64,000 nucleotides of DNA from Trichomonas vaginalis G3 (taxonomy: Eukaryota > Parabasalia > Trichomonadida > Trichomonadidae): contig NC_067207.1 in the NCBI RefSeq assembly GCF_026262505.1, positions 25,636,082 through 25,700,081 of the forward strand, given 5' to 3'. Every line of letters begins with the position of its first letter. Within the stretch, counting starts at the first letter, position 1. Under the pieces are notes generated by a model that ran no database searches, was not told the origin of the DNA, and saw only the letters and a list, made by a program, of their open reading frames with translations. Shown piece after piece: positions 10,074-20,541 of the stretch. Made by a program: the position numbers and the translations under genes.

Positions 10074-10523
10074 TGAATTTTTAAAGTTTATTTTTTTATT
10101 TTTTATTTCATTATGGTAGTGAATCTTTTATTCATGAAAATAATTATTTCTAATTTCTTTTACTCGTTTATGAGGTCTTTGATTATGACTCCATTGATTC
10201 CATTCAGGATTTAAACAATGTTTAATTAATCACGGAATATCTGACATCATCTATATATATAGCTTCTTTTATAAAAGATAAAAAATAAATTATTTTAAAA
10301 TTAATGTTAATTTTTTAATGCGTTTATGTTTGGGCTGAGTGTAAATGTCTTACAATTTTGAAAATTTTTTAAATCTTGATTTATTCAAAAACGTAAGAAT
10401 AAAAACCGTAAGAATCATACATTTTTTACTTCATATGTTAAAAAAATGATACAAAATCGCTCGATATTGTATGAATTCTTACGTTTACAAAAAAAGTCAC
10501 ACAACCGTTCCACATATACTACT
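10074..10523 (+). repeat. right terminal sequence of Polinton A
   Basis: This stretch recurs in the same orientation at 37948-38398 with about one substitution and one length difference by eye. It ends TACTACT, the reverse complement of a 5' AGTAGTA terminus. Polintons have long terminal inverted repeats, so this is likely the right copy; the left copy is outside the window. Inside it are inverted CGTAAGAAT-type motifs that could pair or bind protein. Confidence 0.85.
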
Positions 10524-11727
10524 GAAAATAATCGTACGCTACAAAATTCTTTCGATTCATCATTCAATTGAGAATGATAATTTTGTAGCATTTTTCTAAA
10601 AAACGCTACAAAATTATTAAGTTATGATGATAATCTTGCACTCAATTTTGAAACTCTCTGATTTACAAATAAGCATTCCTTTGGAAAAGCAGTCCTATTA
10701 TGATTCAAGATATTTTAAAGCCCCCATTTCATACAATGCGCAGATATATTCGAAATTGCAAGAACTCTCAAGAAAAATGCAGCAACAAAGAAGATTCCAT
10801 AGTTTCTAGCATCAAAAATTTACAACCTTAATACAACAGTTAAAGAGAAGCTCGAAAAGAAAATAATTAACCATAAAGCTGGAAACCATTCGATATATAC
10901 TATTAGATCTAATAAAAAGTTAATTATAACATATTTTACATGCTATTTGTTGACTCTGTTCCATTATATTACCATATATATCTTTTTGAAATCTAAAATA
11001 TTTTTACGATTTTAACCATGTGTTGTTGAAACCATATATCAATCTTAGCTAAAGTATAGTTTATGAGTTTGTCACCATCTAACGTATGAATTTTCAAAAA
11101 TGTCAAATATGTTCATTTTTTCTGTATATTCAGCCATAATTTCACGTTGTTATACTATTCAACTATTATTTAATATTTTTATCGATTTAAATATATGATG
11201 AGATGCTTAGTTCTCCCGGAAATCGATTTTTAATCGCAATTTTAACTTTCCAAAAAAAATCAAAAATAAAAATCCCTCTCAATTTTCTAAGTTTTATAAC
11301 TCGCCAAATCTCTAGCCAAATTTTTTTTGGCCCGTATAAATATTGTTAGGCACTATATAGGGATGCTATTTATCCTATTTTCATCCCATTTTACTGTTAT
11401 CGCCTAGTGAATGTACCTTTGTTTTATGCAACTTTTGGATAAAAAACCTTTTATTCAATTCAATTGATAATGAAAATTTTATTCTCAGAAATAATATCGA
11501 TTGTGTTTGTTTTAAAAAGTATTTTTAACTAAATTTAATCTCAAAAAATATTTATCCGTCGTAAATTTTTTATACCCAAGTCATTTTTTAGCATCAAATG
11601 CTGAACGGATTGCATGTGTTGCTTTCGGATTATTGTTAACAAGTTATGTGATAATTGTTTTGAAAAGGTTTGACATTTGACAGTTCTTAATTTTTGAGAA
11701 CCTACGGTTAGTTTCGTAGTATTTACG
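10524..11727. other. intergenic region right of Polinton A
   Basis: The first ~75 bases resemble 38,787-38,860, so element A probably inserted into a repeated sequence. A 61-codon open frame at 10624-10809 has no recognisable features and lies in AT-rich DNA; I do not call it a gene. The rest, up to the Sec7-PH gene, shows nothing I can identify. Confidence 0.6.
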
Positions 11728-12759
11728 ATGTCTTTAATCGATGAGAAGCTTTCATTATATCTTCCAGTTGAGGAGCAACTTTATGATATGAAAATACCTT
11801 CTCAAATTTCCAACTTTGCAGAATTGTTTAATGTCAATCCCAATGAAACAATCAATAATCTAAGAAAATTAGACGAAATTTATTGCGATCCATATTATCT
11901 AGCAAAGATTTTATGCATTACAAAAGGCATTTCTATATACAGACGTTCGGATATCCTATTCAATCCGTTATTTCAGCCGCAACCTTTGCTATTCTTCTTC
12001 TTTTCGGCCCTAAATACAGAGTTTACAACAATTCTTGACTCAGCTACAATATTTTTCTCACTATTTGCTTTTCCAAATAACGCTTCATTACTCAAAATAA
12101 TTTTCGGTGCATTTGCCGATGCATATTTATCGAAAAATGCAAATTGTGTGCTATTAAAGAACGATGTAGTTGCCATTTCGGTTGCACTTATCGGGTTTTG
12201 CGCAAGTTCATCTTCCACAACAATGGTATCTCCTGAAATTTTTAAACTTTACTTCAACAGATCATCATTACCTGAAGAAAACATATTCGGATTGTATACA
12301 GCTATTACAACTCGTCCAGTAGATGTGAAATTTACTTTTGGACAGTATTACGAGCTCCCAACTCTTTCCAAATCAGCACTGATATCATGTAAGAAGACAA
12401 TCTTCAAGAGAAACAAAGTTACATGCCTTAGAACAAACGGATATTGGCTTGAAGTTTATTCTGACGCAAAATATCAGAATCTGAGAAATTCGTTCCTTCT
12501 TTACGACGTTACTGCAGAGGTCACAAAAAGTGGCGATGATTTCAATTTAGAAATTTCAAGCAATAATAATAATTCGAAATTGATCATCGGACCAAATAAG
12601 TTCTACGAAGATTCGAAGCTTGTCATTAATGGAGATCAATACGAGCAGCTAAAAGAATGGGTAGAGGTAATTAATTACATATCGTTTTTATGCTGTCTCC
12701 ACAACTTAGTAAACGATTCAGTACAAAGAGGAGAGGTTAAGAAAGAATTTTTGTTTTAA
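11728..12759 (+). CDS. Sec7-PH domain protein (ARF-GEF-like, probably inactive)
   Basis: The product is 343 residues. Residues ~28-196 follow the Sec7 pattern: FAELFNVNPNETINNL at the start, the helical FFSLFAFPNN segment, and SLPEENIFGLYTAI near the end, matching the usual LPEEYLxxLYxxI. Residues ~222-333 look like a PH domain, with KRNKVTCLRTNGYWLEVY and a C-terminal helix carrying Trp (LKEWVEVINYI). Sec7 proteins activate ARF GTPases on Golgi and endosomal membranes, and the PH domain binds phosphoinositides. The glutamic finger expected in FRLPGE is Asn here (FAFPNN, ~residue 118), and the second conserved motif around LNTD is replaced by a Ser/Thr run. It is therefore probably catalytically dead, perhaps a scaffold or competitor. 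ATG at 11728 is the first in frame. Confidence 0.7.
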   Translation: MSLIDEKLSLYLPVEEQLYDMKIPSQISNFAELFNVNPNETINNLRKLDEIYCDPYYLAKILCITKGISIYRRSDILFNPLFQPQPLLFFFFSALNTEFTTILDSATIFFSLFAFPNNASLLKIIFGAFADAYLSKNANCVLLKNDVVAISVALIGFCASSSSTTMVSPEIFKLYFNRSSLPEENIFGLYTAITTRPVDVKFTFGQYYELPTLSKSALISCKKTIFKRNKVTCLRTNGYWLEVYSDAKYQNLRNSFLLYDVTAEVTKSGDDFNLEISSNNNNSKLIIGPNKFYEDSKLVINGDQYEQLKEWVEVINYISFLCCLHNLVNDSVQRGEVKKEFLF

Positions 12760-13039
12760 GTTTATGTTGTTTTTTATTTGTTATTTCAAATTTTATTTGT
12801 TCTATTATTAATAAACGGAAATAATCATATATCTTTCTTTATTTTTATTTGGTTTGGCATTGTGATATATTATTAGAGCTTGTTGTGATAGTGAATCTGA
12901 AAATAATTTCAGATCTGCATTATTTAGCAATTTCATAAATGCAAATTCTTATATTTACAACAGGTAAGCAAATAATGATGGTTCGAATTAATTAAACAAA
13001 AAGATTTTAAAATTGAAAAAGAATCAAGAAAAGAAGTTT

Positions 13040-15505
13040 TCATGATAAAAATATGAATGTGTATTTCAATACACATGAGAATTTAATATCAGGACAAATT
13101 TCATTAAATGAGATGGATGGAATTCCACGCGTGGTAAACAAGTTTTGCTTATTCTTCATGCACTGGATAGCTCCACATTTGAAAAGGTTTTTGCATCCAC
13201 TAAAGGCTTGATCACCAATTCTCTCAAGACTTGTTGATGGAACAAAGAGGAAAGAAAGACGAGTACAGTCCGCAAAGGACATAAATCCGATCGTTGTAAG
13301 ATGATCTCCATCGGCAATAACTCGCACAAGGTTTTTGCTTCCCATGAAGGCGTATTGACCAATGGTTTTCATGGTAGAAGGAACAACAAAAGTAGAAATC
13401 TTACTTGAGGGAATGAATGTTATAAGCTTCGTTTCTTCAGCATCTGTAAGGGCTCCGTTTCTAAATTTATGAGCGGCACTATTACAAGTAATTTTCTCAA
13501 GAAGATCACAGTCAGCAAATGTTCCTCCGAAGACTTCACTGAGAGAACTTCCCTCGCCCAAAATGACTGAAGTAAGTGATGTGCACCCTTGAAAGGCAAA
13601 TGAATTGATTGTTGTTATAGTGCTTGGGATAGTGAACGATGCGAGTTTCGTGCATCCCTTGAAGCACTCATCTGAGAGAGAGACAATGCCTTCGCCGAGA
13701 GTTATACTTGTAAGAGATTCACAGTTCCGGAAGCATCTCTCTGGGATAGAATTGCTCGAAATTGAAACAGTAGATACTGAACTGGACTCAAAACTGTTGA
13801 ATAATATTCGAGAGATATAATGATCAACATCAAAGATACTAAGGCTACTCTTACTGAAACAATATCTTCCAATATTAAGTATCTGAGTATTGCTGATGCC
13901 AATATCTCCAATGGAAGTGCATTGGTAGAAAGAGTAGTCGCCAATAGAAGTGATCGAAGGAGGAAGAACAATAGTACTAAGTTTGGCACAATTGCGGAAA
14001 AACTCATCTGGAATTTCATTTAGAGAGTTTCCATTAAAAGTTACTGATGTCAGTTGAGAACAAGATATGAAACACTGCTTTCCAAGAATACAAAGACTCG
14101 AAGGAAGTATGATCTCAACAATACTTGATGATGCGAAAGCTGATTCATTGATACTGGTGAGATTATTGCCTGCAAATGTAACCTTTTTGAGCAATTTATT
14201 ATAGAATGTATTTTTTCCAATAGTAAAACATTCAATTGGGATATTAAGTATTGTATCTCTGTCAGTACCAAAACTATCTGTTAAAGCTGTCCTATTCTGA
14301 GAAAGTAGCATGTGATTTTGATACAGAAAGTACGAGTTATTTGTTGTGTCGATTTCAAGTGTACAGTCTGAGAAAACGGACTCGCCAATCTTAGACAAAT
14401 TAGGTGTGAAAACTAATTTTTTCAAACTAGTGCAAGAAGAAAATGCCATATCATCAATCTTAGTAAGAGCTGGAGGGAGCTCAATATTTACTAGATTATG
14501 ACACTCAAGGAATGCATGATCTCCAATACTTTGTATTTTTGGAGATAAATGAACAGTAGTCAATAGGAAGCAACGATTCAAAAAGCTTGGAGGAATTGAT
14601 GTCATATATGATGGACAGTTAAATTCAACAAAATTAGTTTGACCAAAATTAAAACTATCAAAATTCATTGCATCTTGAGGGAATGTTATGTTTGTAATTG
14701 GTACACCTCTGAAGCAAGATGTAGCCAGTGTCGTCACATAACTAGGAATATTAAAAACTCCATTGACAGCTTTTGATACGCACCAAATTGTTGAGTTATT
14801 ATCTTTGTATATAACAGTTCCGTCGGTTTTATAAATAGGATTATCGTTATCGATTTCTATTCTCTGAATATTACAGTTTAAAATAAAACCTGGGTCAAGA
14901 TAAGTTACTAATTTCGGAATGAAAATATTTGTTATCTTAGATGACATAAATGCAGCGTTCTCAATTGTCGTGAGCTTAGAATTAGGGGATATTTTGATTT
15001 CCTTGAGAGTGTTTTGAAATGGAGCATAATCCACATTACTCCATCCCTTTATTATCTGAACTGAGTCTGGAATTGTGATAGAGTTAAGCAATACGTTATT
15101 AAAGAAGCATCCATTTCCAATAATTGTGATCTTTTGTGGCATTTTGATTGATTTTAATTTAGCGCAATTCGAAAATAATGAGTTATTCAGGCTCGGGAGA
15201 TCCGAACATTGCTCCATATCAATCATCTCGAGTGAACTCCCCGCAAAACAAAATTTGCAGATTGATTTGATTTTGCTGGAAAAATCAAAGCGGATGGATC
15301 GAATGTTTGCGCGGCAATCTTTAAATGGGCTTTCGTCAATTGTGCTTCCGCCTGCAATCTCAACAACGGAACTAATGATGACGTCTTCTCCACTTAAGCT
15401 AGGTGGAGCACGAATAAGTCTGTCGAAATTGTCTGAGAAGGAAACACCTCTATCATCGCCCTGGATACATAATAGATAAAATAAAAAAGAAAAAATGCTA
15501 CACAA
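13040..15505 (-). CDS. BspA-like leucine-rich repeat surface protein
   Basis: The product is about 821 residues, made almost wholly of ~23-residue repeats of the TpLRR (LRR_5) type, e.g. IGDHAFLECHNLVNIELPPAL and IGESVFSDCTLE. These proteins are large families in trichomonads and are thought to mediate adhesion. An N-terminal hydrophobic segment (IFSFLFYLLCIQG) looks like a signal peptide. There is no clear C-terminal membrane anchor, only a short hydrophobic end (YTFIFLS), so it may be secreted or shortened. The open frame has no ATG before the signal peptide: it opens with TTG at 15505, with a stop codon just before it. An ATG a few bases upstream is in another frame. The 5' end may therefore carry a one-base error or lesion. 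Confidence 0.85.
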   Translation of the reverse strand: MCSIFSFLFYLLCIQGDDRGVSFSDNFDRLIRAPPSLSGEDVIISSVVEIAGGSTIDESPFKDCRANIRSIRFDFSSKIKSICKFCFAGSSLEMIDMEQCSDLPSLNNSLFSNCAKLKSIKMPQKITIIGNGCFFNNVLLNSITIPDSVQIIKGWSNVDYAPFQNTLKEIKISPNSKLTTIENAAFMSSKITNIFIPKLVTYLDPGFILNCNIQRIEIDNDNPIYKTDGTVIYKDNNSTIWCVSKAVNGVFNIPSYVTTLATSCFRGVPITNITFPQDAMNFDSFNFGQTNFVEFNCPSYMTSIPPSFLNRCFLLTTVHLSPKIQSIGDHAFLECHNLVNIELPPALTKIDDMAFSSCTSLKKLVFTPNLSKIGESVFSDCTLEIDTTNNSYFLYQNHMLLSQNRTALTDSFGTDRDTILNIPIECFTIGKNTFYNKLLKKVTFAGNNLTSINESAFASSSIVEIILPSSLCILGKQCFISCSQLTSVTFNGNSLNEIPDEFFRNCAKLSTIVLPPSITSIGDYSFYQCTSIGDIGISNTQILNIGRYCFSKSSLSIFDVDHYISRILFNSFESSSVSTVSISSNSIPERCFRNCESLTSITLGEGIVSLSDECFKGCTKLASFTIPSTITTINSFAFQGCTSLTSVILGEGSSLSEVFGGTFADCDLLEKITCNSAAHKFRNGALTDAEETKLITFIPSSKISTFVVPSTMKTIGQYAFMGSKNLVRVIADGDHLTTIGFMSFADCTRLSFLFVPSTSLERIGDQAFSGCKNLFKCGAIQCMKNKQNLFTTRGIPSISFNEICPDIKFSCVLKYTFIFLS

Positions 15506-17120
15506 TCATTTTCAAAAAATGAAGTTATTTGCAATCAGTAAAGAAATTTCCTCGTCTCCTATTAGATGTATCTATTCTTGCTGACTAATAGGCAATATTA
15601 TGTGAATCTGAAAGAAAAAGTGGCATATCAGATCAAAGTTTTGGTTTAATTGATTGTGAATATAGAATTGGTCTATGTGAGTAATATGACAAGTCATGAT
15701 CCAAGAGATTTAAGTATTATCATATTGTAACAATATGATAATTCATGTTTTCAACACATTTAATTTTCCATAAAAATTGATTTCTTGATTTTTTCCGATG
15801 CATTCCAAGAAAAGTAAACGCATAACATATTGGTGACGTCCAATGAACTCTTACAACAAAATTTATCGAAGCATTTCTACAAATCTTTTAGAACTGATCT
15901 TGAATATTCTACTGGCATATTAGAGCTCTAATATCAAAGATTTTCTTCATAAACTTTATGATTACAAATTATTATATCCGCAATGCCAAAAGAATCGCTA
16001 TTTGAATACACTAGTAATAATGCAATGCGAAGAATACCAAAATAATCCATATTCTATCGTCATTAGATTTCTATTACGATTTAAAATCATATCCTTAGCT
16101 TATGATTGAATAAATATATCATTTTCGTTATTGTTATCTCAAATTATACTATGTAATTATAAGTTGATTATACTCAGCTATAATTTACTAAAATTAAATT
16201 TTTATTGAGGATAAAATTTGTCATTAACAATGTTTGTATAAAAGAATTTTGATAAGCACCAATAATCAATATATCACATAAGAAGGTTTGTATCTTATTT
16301 TGAGAATTTTATAATTGGAAATTATTTTTGGCTTCAAAATAAAAAATTAAAGAATAACTTTCTAATTTTTATAAAAATACAATAACATTATAGTATTAAA
16401 ATCTTTCAATAACCTTCATATAAATCAGAAAATTGAAATTTATTGCTGAGAAACCTTAATTTTCCAAAAAAAATTCAGAAACGTAAAATTTATTTGTCAT
16501 AATTACAAGTTCACCTAGACATTCCTGTAATTCGAAAAAATTTGGAAAATTGAAGTATGAAGATTCTACTTCTACAGTCCTCGCACAGTAGCTACCAAGC
16601 AAAAATATCTTGCAAATGCTTGATATTTTTATTGATTTTCTCTAATCAATCCACAATGATATCACACAGTAAAGCCGGTTACATGTTAACTTAATTTAAA
16701 TCAAATCCACCTATTTATAGTAGTTATTAATAAATTTACAATATTTCCAAGGCATTTTGAGGTAAGAAACGATCTTACAAAAACAATTAAACTGCGATCG
16801 AATTAAATTATACAATAAACAATATGACAGTTTATCATTTGAAGTCATTTTATCAAACTGATCCGAAATTTCCCAATACAAGAATTTTGAAGCATATAAG
16901 CCGAAAAAGATTATTTTATCGTAGAATTTACAGTAAAATCTGTATTCAATAAGTAATTTGATTGAGTTCTTTCAATCTAATACTATAAACAGAACATCTA
17001 ATCGCCTATCGCTTTACAATACTCGGTAATTTCATTCATTACTCAAAGATTGACTCTTTGACTGATTTCGAGAAAAGTAATGACTTCCAGATTCCAAATT
17101 ATTGACGAAAAGAAAAAATC
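15506..17120. other. long AT-rich intergenic region
   Basis: About 1.6 kb between the BspA-like gene and the tRNA gene. It is AT-rich with many homopolymer runs. I see no credible open frame, repeat or RNA gene in it. It should contain the BspA-like promoter at its left end. Confidence 0.6.
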
Positions 17121-17193
17121 GCGCCGTCCAGGACTTGAACCTGGACTCTACTGCTCCGTAGGCAGTCGCCTTATCCAATTGGGCCAACGGCGC
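17121..17193 (-). tRNA. tRNA-Arg (anticodon ACG)
   Basis: On the minus strand a complete cloverleaf can be drawn. The acceptor stem is GCGCCGT / ACGGCGC. The D arm contains the A-box GGCCCAATTGG. The anticodon stem is ACTGC / GCAGT with loop CTACGGA, giving anticodon ACG. The T arm is GTCCAGGTTCAAGTCCTGGAC. Wobble A34 would be read as inosine to decode CGU and CGC. It is 73 bases long, without an intron, and CCA is not encoded. The A and B boxes are internal RNA polymerase III promoters. Confidence 0.95.
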
Positions 17194-17520
17194 TTCACGA
17201 AAACTCTAAGTTTTTCAAAATCGAGTAATCAAAAATTTTTCGAGATTGATAAACCTTCATCTAAACATTGCTTATTATATCATATACATGTTTCTTTATT
17301 TGTTTCTTTTCTATTTTTATTCCATGCTCAATTATTTTCAATTGTTCTCCTCTTCACTCCATAATTTTCCTTCTTTTACTCTATCCTCAATTTTTCTAAT
17401 ACAATACAAATCTATATTTTCTACTTTCAAGCTTCAAATTCTCTTTTCCATCATAAAATTTTTAAAATCATATTTTGAAAAGAAAATAATCGTCTGATTT
17501 ACACGTTTAAAAAATTTGCA
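17194..17520. other. spacer between tRNA-Arg and the DZIP1-like gene
   Basis: About 330 bases of pyrimidine-rich DNA on the plus strand. It must contain the promoters of the divergent tRNA and DZIP1-like genes. I see no open frame of note and no clear repeat. Confidence 0.6.
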
Positions 17521-19404
17521 ATGTTTGGAGCTCCTGTTTATAATCAATTTCTACCACCAACAGCATTTCCTCAGAGAACAAACGGCGCAAATATACCAAT
17601 GATTGGTGATAAACCACCAAATTTGCCTCCAGAGCCGAAACGAACTGCTTTACCTGATATTCCTCCAACTCCTCATCCTGGACTTCCAAGCACAGGAGGA
17701 CTCAATTGGAATATCGTTGCAGCATGCTCTCCTGAAGAAATTGCAAAGACAAATGACGTCAAAACAATTGAAGCACTATTAAATTCGTTTTTAAATTCAA
17801 GATTTACAAATACCGAAGCGCAATTACTTCCAAATCCACTCTCGGCTAAATTTTACAGATTATTACAAATAGGCGTTCAATATATTTATGATACTCAAGA
17901 ACATCTTCGAAAAATCCTCAAACAATCAGACGAAGACAACAAAAGCTTAAAAGAAAAGCTTCGTACAGTTACAGCAGCCGTCAGTCATCTTAAAAACAAA
18001 GTTGGCAAAAAACCAGGTGAAGGATCCGAGAAATGCATTGTTTGTCATAGAGTGTTTAAGTCCTTAGAATACTTAGATGGCCATATGCAACGCCGTCATG
18101 CAGCTTTAGTACCTGCATGGAAATCATTACGATCAGGACATCCGCAAGGACTTGAAGATATCACAGATCAAATCACTAACCTACGCCAAGCTATTTCTAA
18201 AACACGAGCTGAGCTTTCTCATGCAGTTGCAGATCATAATGATGTTAGACACATTGTTGAGCAGCCAGACATGCAATTACGAGCTCTCGTTGAGTTGAAT
18301 GAGAAACAGGATCGATTAATTGAGCAGCAGAATAACCAGGATAGGGCACAAATGAATTTCAGAAGAGAAATTCGAAATCAACTTGACAGTGCCATTGTAC
18401 AATTAAGGCAGAGTGCTCGTAGAATGGAAGAAAAGATATCAAATCCATCAATGCCGCCAATGCCAACTCCTGAATTCATAAAACACGACCTAGAAATGTC
18501 ATTAACTCAACAATTAGTCATGAAACAGAATACAAGTGGTCCAAGAATATCTTTCCCAAATCTAAGCCTTTCATCATTAAGCAACAACCCACAGGAAGTT
18601 ATAAATCCGCCTATTTTCCCTTCACAATTGAAGGAACTTCCCCCACATCAAAATCCCATTCAAATTCAAGGTTTACAAAAAACCGCCAAATCCCATTCAA
18701 AAACAAGAAACTCCAACTCCAACAGCGGAAAGTATCCAGAAACTCGAGTTACCTAAGACCGGATTTGTCAGTAACCCAGTCATGATCAGTAAATCTCCTC
18801 AAATCAACAAGAACAAGGAGAGAGAAATATTGAGTTGAATTTCGATACAGCCAATGACAAGCCACCTGTTATTCCGCATTATGCTGATGGAGAGACACCA
18901 TTCCAAGTACCTCCACAGGTTCTCCAACCAAGAATTCCACCTGTTAAAGACGAAATCAGTGAATCTGAAATCAGTTCTGCTCGTCCTGTTACAGGAGACA
19001 TGGTTTTCTCAATGCTAGAGCCTATTGAGAAGTCCCCAGCTAAGATAAACGGTGTAAAGAAGACATTGATTGATAGAGCACGTGCAATTATCAACAAACC
19101 AATGGAATACAGAGTAACTAAGCAGCAAAACGACAAATACGTCAGTGAAATATTAAGAGAGGTCACAGAGCAACTTGACAAGCTCAGACAGATGAGACCA
19201 TACGCTCCTCCAACTGATGTTTACGCATCAAAAGTGTTGAGTACAGGAAAGAAAGAATATTTGACAAAACACGATGAGTTATTGATCTATTTAGAGAAGT
19301 TGTCACCTATAGAAGATGTCAGAGTTGAATCATTGTTTGCTAATAGACAAATGACATTTCCTTTGGCAGCTCCCAAGAGTTTCAGTATCATTGAGATTTG
19401 GTAG
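17521..19404 (+). CDS. DZIP1: DZIP1/Iguana-like zinc-finger protein, reading frame disrupted
   Basis: After a Pro-rich start, residues ~61-160 match the Dzip-like N-terminal domain (LNWNIVAACSPEEIAKTNDV, then FYRLLQIGVQYIYDTQEHL and a coiled coil). One C2H2 finger follows (C172, C175, H188, H193; ending HMQRRH) and then coiled coils. DZIP1 sits at basal bodies and is needed for cilium formation in animals; a flagellate could use it likewise. The first frame stops at 18756, but protein-like sequence continues to 19404 in other frames. The changes look like small indels near an A6 run (18677-18682) and a GA-rich run (18818-18828). This may be assembly error, or decay next to the Polinton. The end of the protein may be lost where repeat DNA begins. 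Confidence 0.75.
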
Positions 19405-20516
19405 CGCTTCAAAGATTTATAGGTAATGTGCAAAGATACTTTCCAGGAACTGACCCTTCTCTTCTTATAAAACTTCCTTTTCACCATTATCTTTCCAAAG
19501 CCTTTTCTTATAAGTGCTGGGTTTCCTGTTTTGCTTAAGAGCTTCCAAAATGGCTTTTCGGGTTCATTTGTCAGTGTTGCTTTCATCTTCTTATATGGTC
19601 TCTTTTTTTTGGTTTGCCTTTCTTTACATTCTGACATTCGTTAAAGCCTTCATATTTCGTTAAATCATACATCTTTATTTTCGCGTAAGATTCTTTATGT
19701 TTGTCAAGAAGAAGTCATTAGTGATTTCAACAATACCTTGCAGCATTTGCTTTCTATCTCTGATATAAAAGTTCTCCTTCAGAGTTGATGTAGTAAATGT
19801 TCCAATATTATTGAGCGTTTAACGTTAGAACATTCATACTTTCCACCAAGTTTTATAACATACCATCCATCTTTGTTGGAGGTTTATTTTAATCTTCTCT
19901 AAGGTCTCATGGAAAACCTTACCGAAATGTTTGTGTAAGTAGTCTCGTTTGGTTCATTCTTAAAGCTTTCGATGTTAAAGTCATGAGTCTATTGCTTGTT
20001 CTTAACATTCCTCTTCCTATTTCTCTTCAATCTTTCTTTAAACCATCCGTCACCTTTCTTTTGGTTTGTCGTCAATGGAACGAATGACATCGTTAAGCTT
20101 TGCGAACTTGTGCTATAGCGCTCTTAAACATCTCTCTTCTCTGTTGTTCAGTGTGTCGTCTCTCTTCTTGTTTCACCAACGTTTGATTGTTATGTCAAAC
20201 AGTCTCTTTTCTTACTTCATTGAGGTACTGAAACGTCTATGATATAAGTCAATAGCAACGTCATTTAAAGGAAATGCTCTTTTCATGGGACTTCGTCCTC
20301 GCGCGTTGCGGCTTTTATGAAACTCATGAATTCTATCATAACTTATTTGCACCATTATAGTCAATGAGGATGTTCAGCGAGTGCTTTATGTTTTTGTGTA
20401 ATGCTTTGCAACATCTATATTAGCTCTGTAAGGAAAGTTGTTTTATTCCGAGTGTTCTAACTTAAGCAACTTCCGAACATCTTTTAGGAGGAAATAAAAA
20501 AAATTTTTTTGAAAAA

Positions 20517-20541
20517 NNNNNNNNNNNNNNNNNNNNNNNNN
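20517..20541. other. assembly gap (25 N)
   Basis: Exactly 25 undetermined bases, flanked by A- and T-rich runs. This is probably a placeholder of unknown true length, so distances across it are unreliable. Confidence 1.

Larger units (their letters stand above)
1..10523 (+). mobile_element. Polinton/Maverick element A, right-hand part
   Basis: The block carries a virus-like gene set: SF3-type helicase, fibre with a collar-like tip, minor-capsid-like proteins, packaging ATPase, major capsid and small amphipathic proteins. It ends in a 450-bp terminal sequence finishing in ACT at 10,523; its reverse complement begins AGTAGTATATG, consistent with Polinton ends starting with AG. The left end, and any polymerase or integrase, lie outside the window. 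Most genes look whole; the visible part seems to have about four breaks. The terminal sequence differs from that of element B at about two positions by eye, so the end is young. Genes are packed on both strands with short AT-rich spacers. The family call rests on gene content and ends; copy number cannot be judged here. Confidence 0.8.

Noticed and set aside
10624-10809. Small host gene beside Polinton A.
   Set aside because: No recognisable domain and no supporting context; it may be a worn fragment of a repeat.
17521-19404. Spliceosomal introns explaining frame changes in the DZIP1-like gene.
   Set aside because: No trichomonad intron signals (5' GTATGT with the long ACTAAC...CAG 3' motif) are seen at the change points, and the frames abut directly.
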